A DNA stretch of 7,193 nt, from positions 1 to 7,193 of the forward strand of contig CAKPDW010000067.1 in assembly GCA_934149115.1 (NCBI GenBank), given 5' to 3'. The stretch is from an uncultured Clostridia bacterium (GTDB lineage Bacteria > Bacillota > Clostridia > TANB77 > CAG-508). The notes below the pieces were generated by a model, which saw nothing but the letters and a program-made list of their open reading frames with translations, ran no database searches and was not told the origin of the DNA. Shown piece after piece: positions 1-4,698 of this stretch (positions within the stretch are counted from its first letter, which is position 1; every line of letters begins with the position of its first letter). Position numbers and translations under genes: made by a program.

Positions 1-204
1 GAATTATCAATGTCGGTTTTTCCGACGGTGTTATTTTCATCAAGTTCACCACTATTTAATATATTATTAATATGTTCAGTTATTGTACTTCTTCCTACAC
101 CAAATAATTCTGCAATCAAATTTTGAGTAAGCCATATATCGTTATTTATTAACATTACACTAACCTTAACATCATTGTTTGAATCCCTATATATAAAAAA
201 TCAT
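1..204 (-). CDS. RhuM-family (virulence RhuM / Fic-associated N-terminal) protein, partial, 5' end apparently frameshifted
   Basis: The minus strand is open from about position 200 to the window edge and continues beyond it. From the ATG at 155 it encodes MLINNDIWLTQNLIAELFGV, followed by a segment containing STITEHINNIL and SGELDENNTVGKT. The order 'WLTQ..IAELF', a short helix-turn-helix-like stretch, then 'GELDEN' is characteristic of the RhuM family (PF13310) N-terminus, a putative DNA-binding module also found fused to Fic domains. Residues before the internal Met (IYRDSNNDVKVSV) also fit the family start. They are out of frame with the only suitable upstream ATG (204-202), which reaches TAG after five codons. 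Removing one T from the six-T run (200-195, minus strand) would join ATG-ATT-TTT to the RhuM frame. Either the gene is broken, the read has a homopolymer error, or translation starts at 155, where a weak AAGG lies 8 nt upstream. The cellular role of RhuM proteins is unclear. The family call is good; gene integrity is uncertain. Confidence 0.7.
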
Positions 205-210
205 GATTAG

Positions 211-939
211 TTATTTGTAATTTTTTATTATTCCGTTATTTATGTATATTATTTCGTCAAAGTCTTTTATTAACTGCATATCGTGACTGACTACAATAAT
301 TGTTTTGTCTTTTGCTAGTTCGTTTATTAATTCTTTTATATATTTAACGTTTTCTTTATCTAGGGCGCTTGTTGGTTCATCAAATAAAATTATTTTTGAT
401 TTTTTTATGATTGCTCTTGCTATTGCTATTCTTTGTTTTTGACCTCCTGATAAATTTGTTGATTTATCATTTATTATTGTGTTATATCCTTCTGGCATAT
501 TTAATACGAATTCGTCTAATTTAGCTTTTTGACATGCTTCTATAAAGTCTTCTTCTGTGGCATTTTCGTTTGATAATAGGATGTTATCTTTTATACTTAA
601 GTTAAAGATAAATGGATCTTGGTATGCAACAGATATGTTATTAATTATTGATTCTTTGTCTAATTCTTTTAAATCAATATTGTCTATTTTTATGCTTCCT
701 TTATAGTTATCATAGTAGTGTAATATTAATTTCATTATTGTTGTTTTTCCTGAACCACTTTTTCCTACTAATGCTGTCTTTTTATTTGGTTCTATTTTAA
801 ATGTAATGTTTTTTAATGCAAATTTAGAATTGTTGTATTCAAAATTTACGTTGTCAAATTCTATATTTCCTTTAATGTTTTTTAAATGTTTTGTTCCGAA
901 TTTTTCTTCTTTTATTTCATTATCTGATAATATTTTCAT
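211..939 (-). CDS. ABC exporter nucleotide-binding domain (5'-truncated exporter)
   Basis: This encodes a complete ATP-binding cassette of the exporter (ABCB/bacteriocin exporter) type, which would hydrolyse ATP to drive export across the membrane. In the 242 residues seen: aromatic A-loop Y35 (FEY), Walker A GKSGSGKT at 59-66, Q-loop Q107, signature LSGGQ at 163-167, Walker B IILFDE at 183-188, D-loop SALD at 191-194, and switch H219. All catalytic elements are intact. A normal exporter has about 300 more residues of membrane domain ahead of the cassette, and these are absent here. The ATG at 939 has no recognisable ribosome binding site, and the same frame stays open upstream for about 54 codons (see the adjacent remnant). 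It therefore looks like the surviving 3' part of an exporter gene rather than a purpose-built ATPase subunit. It ends 6 nt before the possible RhuM ATG. Substrate cannot be told. The domain call is very secure; whether it is expressed is doubtful. Confidence 0.85.
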   Translation of the reverse strand: MKILSDNEIKEEKFGTKHLKNIKGNIEFDNVNFEYNNSKFALKNITFKIEPNKKTALVGKSGSGKTTIMKLILHYYDNYKGSIKIDNIDLKELDKESIINNISVAYQDPFIFNLSIKDNILLSNENATEEDFIEACQKAKLDEFVLNMPEGYNTIINDKSTNLSGGQKQRIAIARAIIKKSKIILFDEPTSALDKENVKYIKELINELAKDKTIIVVSHDMQLIKDFDEIIYINNGIIKNYK

Positions 940-1101
940 GTTTTTTTCAATGTTTTTTACAAAGCTTGGAACATCTATACTATTTTCTATAATGTGTGTA
1001 AAGTATATATTTATTATATTGCTTATATATGTATTTACATTTGTGTAATTTTTTATATTTGATATTTTATCATACGAGTTAACATAAAAGCAAGTGATTA
1101 T
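940..1101 (-). pseudogene. Remnant of the ABC exporter transmembrane domain C-terminal end
   Basis: This stretch lies in frame with the cassette gene below it and has no stop until the TAA at 1104-1102. It contains no ATG and no ribosome binding site in frame. It encodes YISNIINIYFTHIIENSI and then SFVKNIEKN, leading directly into the cassette's first Met. That layout resembles the last membrane helix and the linker that precede the cassette in exporter-type ABC proteins. The open frame begins inside the terminator hairpin of the neighbouring methyltransferase gene. The rest of the membrane domain was probably removed by a deletion or rearrangement whose junction lies near that hairpin. The assignment to an exporter linker is by pattern and position, not by strong motif. 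Confidence 0.5.
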
Positions 1102-1121
1102 TTAAAATCACTTGCTTTTAT
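1084..1121 (-). terminator. Hairpin terminator after the methyltransferase gene
   Basis: A perfect 15-bp inverted repeat (ATAAAAGCAAGTGAT at 1084-1098, its complement at 1107-1121) has an 8-base AT loop that can pair one more base. It starts 12 nt after the methyltransferase stop codon. The T-rich side (CTTTTAT) serves as a modest U-tract on the minus strand. On the plus strand the downstream TCTTGTTTTAT could also act, so it may be bidirectional. Confidence 0.75.
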
Positions 1122-1133
1122 CTTGTTTTATGG

Positions 1134-1772
1134 TTATATATCTTTTTTTACTACTATGTCATACCATGTTTTATCTCTATCTTTTTCTTCTATTATGTAT
1201 GGTTTAACTATTTTGAATCCGCTCTCTTTTAATAGTTTTTCAAATGATTCTTTTGTGTATTTGTGTCTGAATCTTTTTATTTTTCCTGAATAATCTTCTT
1301 TTTCATAATATCCTTCTGATTCTTCTTTATTCATTGTTGTTCCTATTAACAGATAACCATCATCTATAAGTATATTTTTTATTAATTTCATTACTTTTTT
1401 GGCGTCTTCATATGGAAATAAATGGATTAGTGCGATAGCAATAATAAAATCAAATTTTTTTCCTTGTTGTTTAAAATCTAAGATATTATCATTAATTACG
1501 TGTACTTTTGGATATTTCTTTTTAATGATTTCACATAATTTTTCAGATAGTTCAATTGTTGTTATATTGAATTTTTCGTTATATCTTTGTAGGATTCCAA
1601 TATTTCTTCCATTGCCTGGTCCTATTTCTAAAATATTGTAGTTTTCCTTACTTTTTAAATTTAGGTTGTCATATATGTTTATCCAAAACTCGTCTCCAAT
1701 TTCGTGTTTTCTTTCATCATATTCTTTTGCTAACATGTTGTATGCTTTTTTATTATCTTCAATATAACTCAT
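1134..1772 (-). CDS. Class I SAM-dependent methyltransferase
   Basis: This 212-residue protein has the size and layout of a small cytoplasmic SAM-dependent methyltransferase of the Methyltransf_11/25 type. An N-terminal helix resembling those of the family (AYNMLAKEYDE, 10-20) precedes motif I, LEIGPGNGRN (48-57), which binds SAM. An acidic residue follows the second strand (E74 in TTIELSE), with the motif II area at INDNILDF (93-100). The strand-IV region FDFIIAIALIHLFP (108-120) ends in the hydrophobic/His stretch typical of this group, and a C-terminal half carries FRHKYTKESFEKLLKESGF. The substrate (small molecule, protein or other) cannot be inferred. The gene starts 22 nt after the C39-like peptidase gene and has a GAGG ribosome binding site at 1786-1783, so the two are almost certainly cotranscribed and share the terminator at 1084-1121. 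Pairing with a peptidase suggests a shared substrate or pathway, but this is inference only. Confidence 0.88.
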   Translation of the reverse strand: MSYIEDNKKAYNMLAKEYDERKHEIGDEFWINIYDNLNLKSKENYNILEIGPGNGRNIGILQRYNEKFNITTIELSEKLCEIIKKKYPKVHVINDNILDFKQQGKKFDFIIAIALIHLFPYEDAKKVMKLIKNILIDDGYLLIGTTMNKEESEGYYEKEDYSGKIKRFRHKYTKESFEKLLKESGFKIVKPYIIEEKDRDKTWYDIVVKKDI

Positions 1773-1794
1773 AAATATTGTACCTCATATATTT

Positions 1795-2376
1795 TTATTT
1801 TCTATTTATTAATACTGCTTCTCGTTTTTCTCCGATTAATAATGAGAAATCTTTTTTATTTTCTTCAAATAATCTTTCTTCTTTTATTATACGATTATAG
1901 GTAAAATGATTATCTACAACTATTTTCACTTCTTTGTCGTCTTCAGTTTCATAATAGTTTTCTTCTAAATAATATGGATCAAATATATATGCTTTACCAT
2001 TTTCTATGTTTGTTATTAGTGCATAATGTTCTACTTCTAAGTAACATCTTATTATTATTACTCCGTGATTTTTTATACATTCTTCCATTTTTTCTAGTGT
2101 TACTTCTTTTCCTCTTAATAATTGACATTTTACTGGTAATATGTTTTTCTTCTCATATTCAGTTATGCATTCTACTAATTTTTCTACTGCTTCATGTGAC
2201 GTTCCACCTTCTCCTATTATGCCTGTTTTTCCTTTTGCATCTAATGTATATTGGTGTATTTCTTTTAATAATGTTACTGGTATTTCTTCTCTTTCAAATA
2301 AATATGCTAGTGCATTTATAAATGTTGTTGTTCCACAATCATATTCTGTGCTTTGAAATCTCAATGGTACTTTCAT
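1795..2376 (-). CDS. Stand-alone C39-like (papain-fold) cysteine peptidase
   Basis: This 193-residue protein shows a full C39-type catalytic constellation. Gln8 forms the oxyanion hole and Cys14 is the nucleophile in FQSTEYDCGTTTF. His117 lies in VEHYALIT, and Asp133 in YIFDPYY. Spacing and local sequence match the Peptidase_C39 and C39_2 families, which cleave double-glycine leaders when fused to exporters. Here there is no membrane domain, no signal peptide and no fused cassette, so it is a cytoplasmic stand-alone member. Proteins with this shape, ending in a motif like KREAVLINRK, appear to recur in clostridia without an assigned substrate. The start is secure: AGGAG at 2389-2385 sits 8 nt before the ATG, and a good extended -10 promoter lies upstream at 2447-2419. 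It heads a two-gene operon with the methyltransferase. No candidate precursor peptide with a GG leader was seen nearby. Peptidase activity is likely given the intact residues; its target is unknown. Confidence 0.82.
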   Translation of the reverse strand: MKVPLRFQSTEYDCGTTTFINALAYLFEREEIPVTLLKEIHQYTLDAKGKTGIIGEGGTSHEAVEKLVECITEYEKKNILPVKCQLLRGKEVTLEKMEECIKNHGVIIIRCYLEVEHYALITNIENGKAYIFDPYYLEENYYETEDDKEVKIVVDNHFTYNRIIKEERLFEENKKDFSLLIGEKREAVLINRK

Positions 2377-2418
2377 ATTATTATCTCCTCTCTTAGTTAT
2401 TCCATAAATTACTTGATT

Positions 2419-2447
2419 ATTATATCATATTATGTCGATTTTATGAA
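2419..2447 (-). promoter_or_regulatory. SigA-type promoter of the peptidase-methyltransferase operon
   Basis: On the minus strand, -35 TTCATA (2447-2442) is followed by a 17-bp spacer and a perfect -10 TATAAT (2424-2419) with an extended TG-A just before it. The predicted start is near 2412, giving a leader of about 36 nt up to the ATG at 2376. It diverges from the plus-strand promoter at 2497-2505. Confidence 0.65.
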
Positions 2448-2468
2448 TACTTTATTTTATTTTTACTT

Positions 2469-2505
2469 GAAAACACTAGATTTTTAAGTGTTTTCGTGTT
2501 ATAAT
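2469..2505 (+). promoter_or_regulatory. Extended -10 promoter with overlapping 9-bp dyad (probable operator)
   Basis: A perfect TATAAT (2500-2505) preceded by TG-T makes an extended -10 on the plus strand, about 100 nt ahead of the orphan gene at 2603. No good -35 is present at the right distance (TAGATT at 2477-2482). The place where it would sit is occupied by a perfect 9-bp inverted repeat, GAAAACACT (2469-2477) and AGTGTTTTC (2487-2495), separated by 9 bases. A dyad overlapping the -35 and spacer is a typical position for a repressor or activator site, so regulated expression is inferred. Confidence 0.55.
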
Positions 2506-2522
2506 ATTTTTTGTTAGTATTT

Positions 2523-2573
2523 TGTAACCTATTTTTCCTTAAATTTAAGGTTACATGCTAGTAACTCGTTAAC
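2523..2573 (+). promoter_or_regulatory. Dyad-rich leader of the orphan gene with mutually exclusive helices
   Basis: Within the likely 5' untranslated RNA, TGTAACCT (2523-2530) can pair with AGGTTACA (2548-2555). The overlapping GTTAC (2550-2554) can pair instead with GTAAC (2561-2565), and the palindromes CCTTAAATTTAAGG (2537-2550) and GTTAAC (2568-2573) lie in the same stretch. The first two helices cannot form at the same time. This could be an RNA switch, a DNA operator cluster or chance in AT-rich sequence. No known riboswitch class was recognised. Confidence 0.35.
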
Positions 2574-2602
2574 ATTTTATTAAATTTCAGGAGGGACTAG
2601 AT

Positions 2603-2935
2603 ATGAAAGATCACATCATGTTAACTTATGTTTCAGGTGGTGTTGAGTACAGAGGTTGTATTCCTCGGGAATCACTTTCTTCTCATATGGAACATTTGAG
2701 AAATACTTTCCCACCAGGACACAATTTCAATGCTGAAAAACTTTGTGATTTGATTCCAAAAATTTACAGTATTAAAATCAATGAAGATGTAACCAGTACT
2801 CAGGATGTGCCATTTATTCTTTACAAGGTATTTGGTAGTGATTCTGAACAGATGTTACGTCTGCAGAGGCCATGTACCATAGTATGGGACTTTTTCCGAT
2901 ACTATTGTGAGGAAGCCAAAAAAAATAACAAATAG
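2603..2935 (+). CDS. Hypothetical protein, orphan small gene of atypical composition
   Basis: I do not recognise this 110-residue protein. It is a real gene by context: a textbook AGGAGG at 2589-2594 lies 8 nt before the ATG, an extended -10 promoter lies upstream, and a terminator follows 19 nt after the stop. It has no signal peptide and no membrane helix. It is a mixed alpha/beta-looking soluble protein with four cysteines (C19, C48, C91, C102) and an aromatic C-terminal part (IVWDFFRYYCEEAKKNNK). The cysteines are not arranged in CxxC pairs, so a zinc ribbon is not indicated. It is the only plus-strand gene here. Its codons include CGG, GCC, ACC and CTG, rarely used by its neighbours, and its base composition is visibly less AT-rich, which suggests recent acquisition or a different selection regime (for example high expression). 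Function is unknown. Confidence 0.8.
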   Translation: MKDHIMLTYVSGGVEYRGCIPRESLSSHMEHLRNTFPPGHNFNAEKLCDLIPKIYSIKINEDVTSTQDVPFILYKVFGSDSEQMLRLQRPCTIVWDFFRYYCEEAKKNNK

Positions 2936-2954
2936 TTAATGAATATCTTTCAAA

Positions 2955-2990
2955 AACAAACCCATCAAGGTTATCCTTGGTGGGCTTGTT
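2955..2990. terminator. Bidirectional terminator between convergent genes
   Basis: AACAAACCCATCAAGG (2955-2970) pairs with CCTTGGTGGGCTTGTT (2975-2990) across a TTAT loop, with one mismatch and one wobble in 16 positions. On the plus strand it is followed by TTATGTT after the stem's own TTGTT. On the minus strand the stem ends in GTTTGTTTTTG. It lies 19 nt after the orphan gene and directly abuts the stop codon (2993-2991) of the membrane protein gene, so it serves both. Confidence 0.85.
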
Positions 2991-3443
2991 TTATGTTCTA
3001 TAATTATTTTTATCAGCTCTTTCGTCTAATTTTCTGTCATATTCTTTGTTTCCATAGAACCACACTGTTTTCTTGTCTTCTGATGTTCCCATTCTGTCTT
3101 TATTTACTGCTATATCTATTAGTGACATTAGTGGTAATATTACTCCAAGTGCATCTATTAATATTGTTTCCATACTTCCTGTATTTGTTGTTAAGCATCT
3201 ATATAGGTCATTTCCAAAATATGCTGTAAATGCTATGAAATATACAAATGCTCCTGCTAAATTTCTTTTTAGCACTAATGCAAAACATGGTATTGATACA
3301 AATAATAATGCTATTTCTAGATTTAGATTAATTGGTGTTACCATAAAGTCTATTTCCATTGTTGCACAAAAGACTACTACTACTCTAAATCCCCAAAAAA
3401 GTATACCTAAAAATGATATTAGATAACTTAGCATTCCTACCAT
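2991..3443 (-). CDS. Small four-helix membrane protein of unknown function
   Basis: This 150-residue protein has four hydrophobic segments at about residues 4-27, 42-58, 62-78 and 91-113, with a charged hydrophilic tail at 114-150 that is probably cytoplasmic. The tail carries WFYGNKEYDRKLDERADKNN, dense in aromatic and charged residues. It reads like a conserved interaction motif, but I cannot name a family. AGGAGG (3457-3452) sits 8 nt ahead of the ATG at 3443. An overlapping out-of-frame ATG five bases earlier meets a stop after two codons and is not the start. The gene stands alone: the operon to its right ends in terminator hairpins at 3551-3621, and the gene to its left is convergent. 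I found no convincing promoter, only an 18-bp palindrome just upstream (3471-3488). Membrane location is well supported; the role is unknown. Confidence 0.8.
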   Translation of the reverse strand: MVGMLSYLISFLGILFWGFRVVVVFCATMEIDFMVTPINLNLEIALLFVSIPCFALVLKRNLAGAFVYFIAFTAYFGNDLYRCLTTNTGSMETILIDALGVILPLMSLIDIAVNKDRMGTSEDKKTVWFYGNKEYDRKLDERADKNNYRT

Positions 3444-3470
3444 TTCATCTTCCTCCTTCTATGTAGTTTT

Positions 3471-3488
3471 TTTAGAATATATTCTAAA
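3471..3488. promoter_or_regulatory. Perfect 18-bp palindrome upstream of the membrane protein gene
   Basis: TTTAGAATATATTCTAAA is perfectly self-complementary and lies 14 bp upstream of the AGGAGG of the gene starting at 3443. With no loop it is better suited to binding a dimeric protein than to forming an RNA hairpin. It could be an operator, but AT-rich palindromes of this size can arise by chance. Confidence 0.35.
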
Positions 3489-3550
3489 GTTTTCCAGTTT
3501 TTACTCTACTCTTTATGTTTCTCTATAAAATAAATTTTCTGTGTAATTAT

Positions 3551-3591
3551 TAATATAATAGAAAAGTCAGCATGACTTTCCTATTATATTA
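3551..3591. repeat. Long imperfect hairpin next to the operon terminator
   Basis: TAATATAATAG (3551-3561) pairs perfectly with CTATTATATTA (3581-3591). After one A-C mismatch the stem continues AAAGTCA (3563-3569) with TGACTTT (3573-3579), leaving a GCA loop. The whole stem is 19 positions with a single mismatch. It touches the next hairpin at 3591. No T-tract follows on either strand, so it is not an obvious terminator by itself. Confidence 0.6.
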
Positions 3592-3621
3592 ATAAAGAGA
3601 GAGCTACGCTCTCTCTTTATT
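3591..3621 (-). terminator. Terminator of the ATPase-GGDEF-ireB-ruvX-DUF1292 operon
   Basis: AATAAAGAGAGAGC (3591-3604) and GCTCTCTCTTTATT (3608-3621) form a perfect 14-bp stem with a three-base loop. It begins 5 nt after the DUF1292 stop codon. On the minus strand the T-rich end (CTCTTTATT) runs on into AATATAATAGG, so the U-tract is weak but the stem is strong. A second hairpin follows immediately. Confidence 0.8.
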
Positions 3622-3626
3622 GTAGC

Positions 3627-3962
3627 TTATTCTTTGTTATTATCGTCATCTACATAATTAAATTCATCTTTGAATTTTTCTTTGAATATTTCAAATACTT
3701 TATTTAGTATTTCTTCGTCTTCTACTCCTACATATGATTCTTCATCTTCTGATTCTGTTTGTTCTACTTTTAGTATTACAACTTCTCCTACTTCGTCTTC
3801 TGAAGATTCTTCTACTGGTAGTAATATAACATATTCTTCTTCATCATATTCTATTAAATCAAGAAATTCAAATTGAACTTCATTTCCGTCTTCATCATTT
3901 AGTATTATTATATTATCTAGTTCCTCTCCCATTTCTGGTGTTTTTGTTTCTTCGTTATCCAT
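3627..3962 (-). CDS. DUF1292 family protein (YrzB-like)
   Basis: This is a very acidic 111-residue cytoplasmic protein. Its core is DNIIILNDEDGNEVQFEFLDL (16-36) followed by EYDEEEYVILLPVEE (38-52) and VVILKVEQ (61-68), the beta-strand pattern of DUF1292 (PF06949; YrzB in Bacillus). A Glu/Asp-rich linker leads to a short C-terminal helix, ILNKVFEIFKEKF (85-97). The family's biochemical role is not established. Its position after ireB and ruvX matches the yrzL-yrrK-yrzB order of other Firmicutes, which makes the identification firm. AAAGGAG lies 7 nt ahead of the ATG at 3962. The gap to ruvX is 48 nt and contains an AT palindrome (3977-3992), but no strong promoter was seen, so it is taken as the last gene of the operon. 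Confidence 0.9.
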   Translation of the reverse strand: MDNEETKTPEMGEELDNIIILNDEDGNEVQFEFLDLIEYDEEEYVILLPVEESSEDEVGEVVILKVEQTESEDEESYVGVEDEEILNKVFEIFKEKFKDEFNYVDDDNNKE

Positions 3963-3976
3963 ATTTTTTCTCCTTT

Positions 3977-3992
3977 CAATTTATATAAATTG
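3977..3992. promoter_or_regulatory. 16-bp AT palindrome between ruvX and the DUF1292 gene
   Basis: CAATTTATATAAATTG is perfectly self-complementary and overlaps the upstream edge of the DUF1292 ribosome binding site region (minus strand). It could be a protein site or a processing site. Because the base composition is extreme, chance is a real alternative. Confidence 0.25.
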
Positions 3993-4010
3993 TAAATACA
4001 ATATTAAAAA

Positions 4011-4427
4011 CTATTTATTTTTATTCATATACATTTCTAGTATGTATACTGCTGATATTGTGTCCACTAAATTTTTCTTTTTGTGTGGATTTATATTTAA
4101 ATCATTCATCGTTCTATGTGCTGCAACAGTTGTTAGTCTTTCGTCTATTGTGTCTATTTTTATTTTATTGTATTTGCATTTTAATTTGTGAATGAATTTG
4201 TTTGTTACTTCTACTCTTTCTGTTGCTGTTCCATTCATATTTAGTGGTTTTCCAACTACTATTGTGTCTATTTCGTATTTTTCCATTATTTCGTCTAGTC
4301 TTTTTAGTACTAACTTATCATTTCCTTTGTGATGAATTGTTTCTAGTCCTTGTGCTGTTATTCCTATGGCATCTGAAATAGCTAGTCCTACTCTACTATC
4401 TCCATAATCTATTCCTAATGTTCTCAT
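4011..4427 (-). CDS. ruvX: RuvX/YqgF-type Holliday junction resolvase-like nuclease
   Basis: This 138-residue protein is full length for the YqgF/RuvX family, an RNase H-fold nuclease linked to Holliday junction resolution and to maturation of the 16S rRNA 5' end (pre-16S nuclease). Visible family hallmarks are the N-terminal LGIDYGDSRVGLAISD with metal-binding Asp7, VVGKPLNMNGT (57-67), IDERLTT (94-100) with acidic Glu96, and NLVDTISAVYIL (119-130) with Asp122. All three expected acidic residues are present, so an active enzyme is likely. Its ATG (4427) overlaps the ireB stop by four bases (ATGA), which implies translational coupling. The DUF1292 gene follows 48 nt later. The ireB-ruvX-DUF1292 order is conserved in Firmicutes. 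Confidence 0.97.
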   Translation of the reverse strand: MRTLGIDYGDSRVGLAISDAIGITAQGLETIHHKGNDKLVLKRLDEIMEKYEIDTIVVGKPLNMNGTATERVEVTNKFIHKLKCKYNKIKIDTIDERLTTVAAHRTMNDLNINPHKKKNLVDTISAVYILEMYMNKNK

Positions 4428-4684
4428 ATGTCTTTATCTAATCCAATATAATTTTTTACCATTTTTTCCAACAATTCATCTCTTTCTACTTTACGTATTA
4501 AATTTCTTGCATCATTATGGCTTGTTATATATGTTGGATCTCCTGATAGTATATATCCAACAATTTGGTTGATTGGATTGTATCCTTTCTCAACTAGTGC
4601 TTGATACACTTTTTTCATTATTTCTTTTGCTTCTAAATTTGAGTCTCTTTCTACTTTAAAACTCATTGTCTTGTCAAAATCCAT
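4424..4684 (-). CDS. ireB: IreB family regulatory phosphoprotein (DUF965/YrzL)
   Basis: This 86-residue protein matches the IreB family in length and in its highly conserved core GYNPINQIVGYILSGDPTYI (34-53) followed by DARNLIRKVERDELLEKMVK (58-77). In Enterococcus faecalis, IreB is phosphorylated on N-terminal threonines by the PASTA kinase IreK and acts as a negative regulator of cephalosporin resistance. Here the short N-terminus (MDFDKTMSFKVERDSN) holds one threonine, T6, as the equivalent candidate site. AAAGGAG lies 8 nt before the ATG at 4684, within the 14-nt gap after the GGDEF-like gene. It overlaps ruvX by 4 nt. In many Firmicutes alaS is the upstream neighbour; here the upstream genes are different. 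Confidence 0.96.
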   Translation of the reverse strand: MDFDKTMSFKVERDSNLEAKEIMKKVYQALVEKGYNPINQIVGYILSGDPTYITSHNDARNLIRKVERDELLEKMVKNYIGLDKDI

Positions 4685-4698
4685 TTAATAATCTCCTT

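Noticed and set aside
806..1048. Plus-strand open frame opposite the ABC cassette and its remnant
   Set aside because: It is the antisense of a clearly coding region, rich in Phe/Leu/Ile as expected for AT-rich antisense, and has no ribosome binding site.
1..1101. Insertion sequence or transposon explaining the broken genes on the left
   Set aside because: No transposase reading frame, terminal inverted repeats or target duplications were seen in the window.
1974..2356. Two plus-strand open frames opposite the C39-like peptidase gene
   Set aside because: The minus strand has an intact catalytic set, a ribosome binding site and a promoter; the plus-strand translations are low-complexity hydrophobic shadows.
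2523..2602. Known riboswitch or T-box ahead of the orphan gene
   Set aside because: The leader is short and AT-rich, and I could not match it to any conserved riboswitch core or T-box sequence.
2939..3426. Plus-strand open frames opposite the membrane protein gene, one starting right after the orphan gene
   Set aside because: They run through the terminator hairpin or lack ribosome binding sites, and mirror the minus-strand membrane protein.
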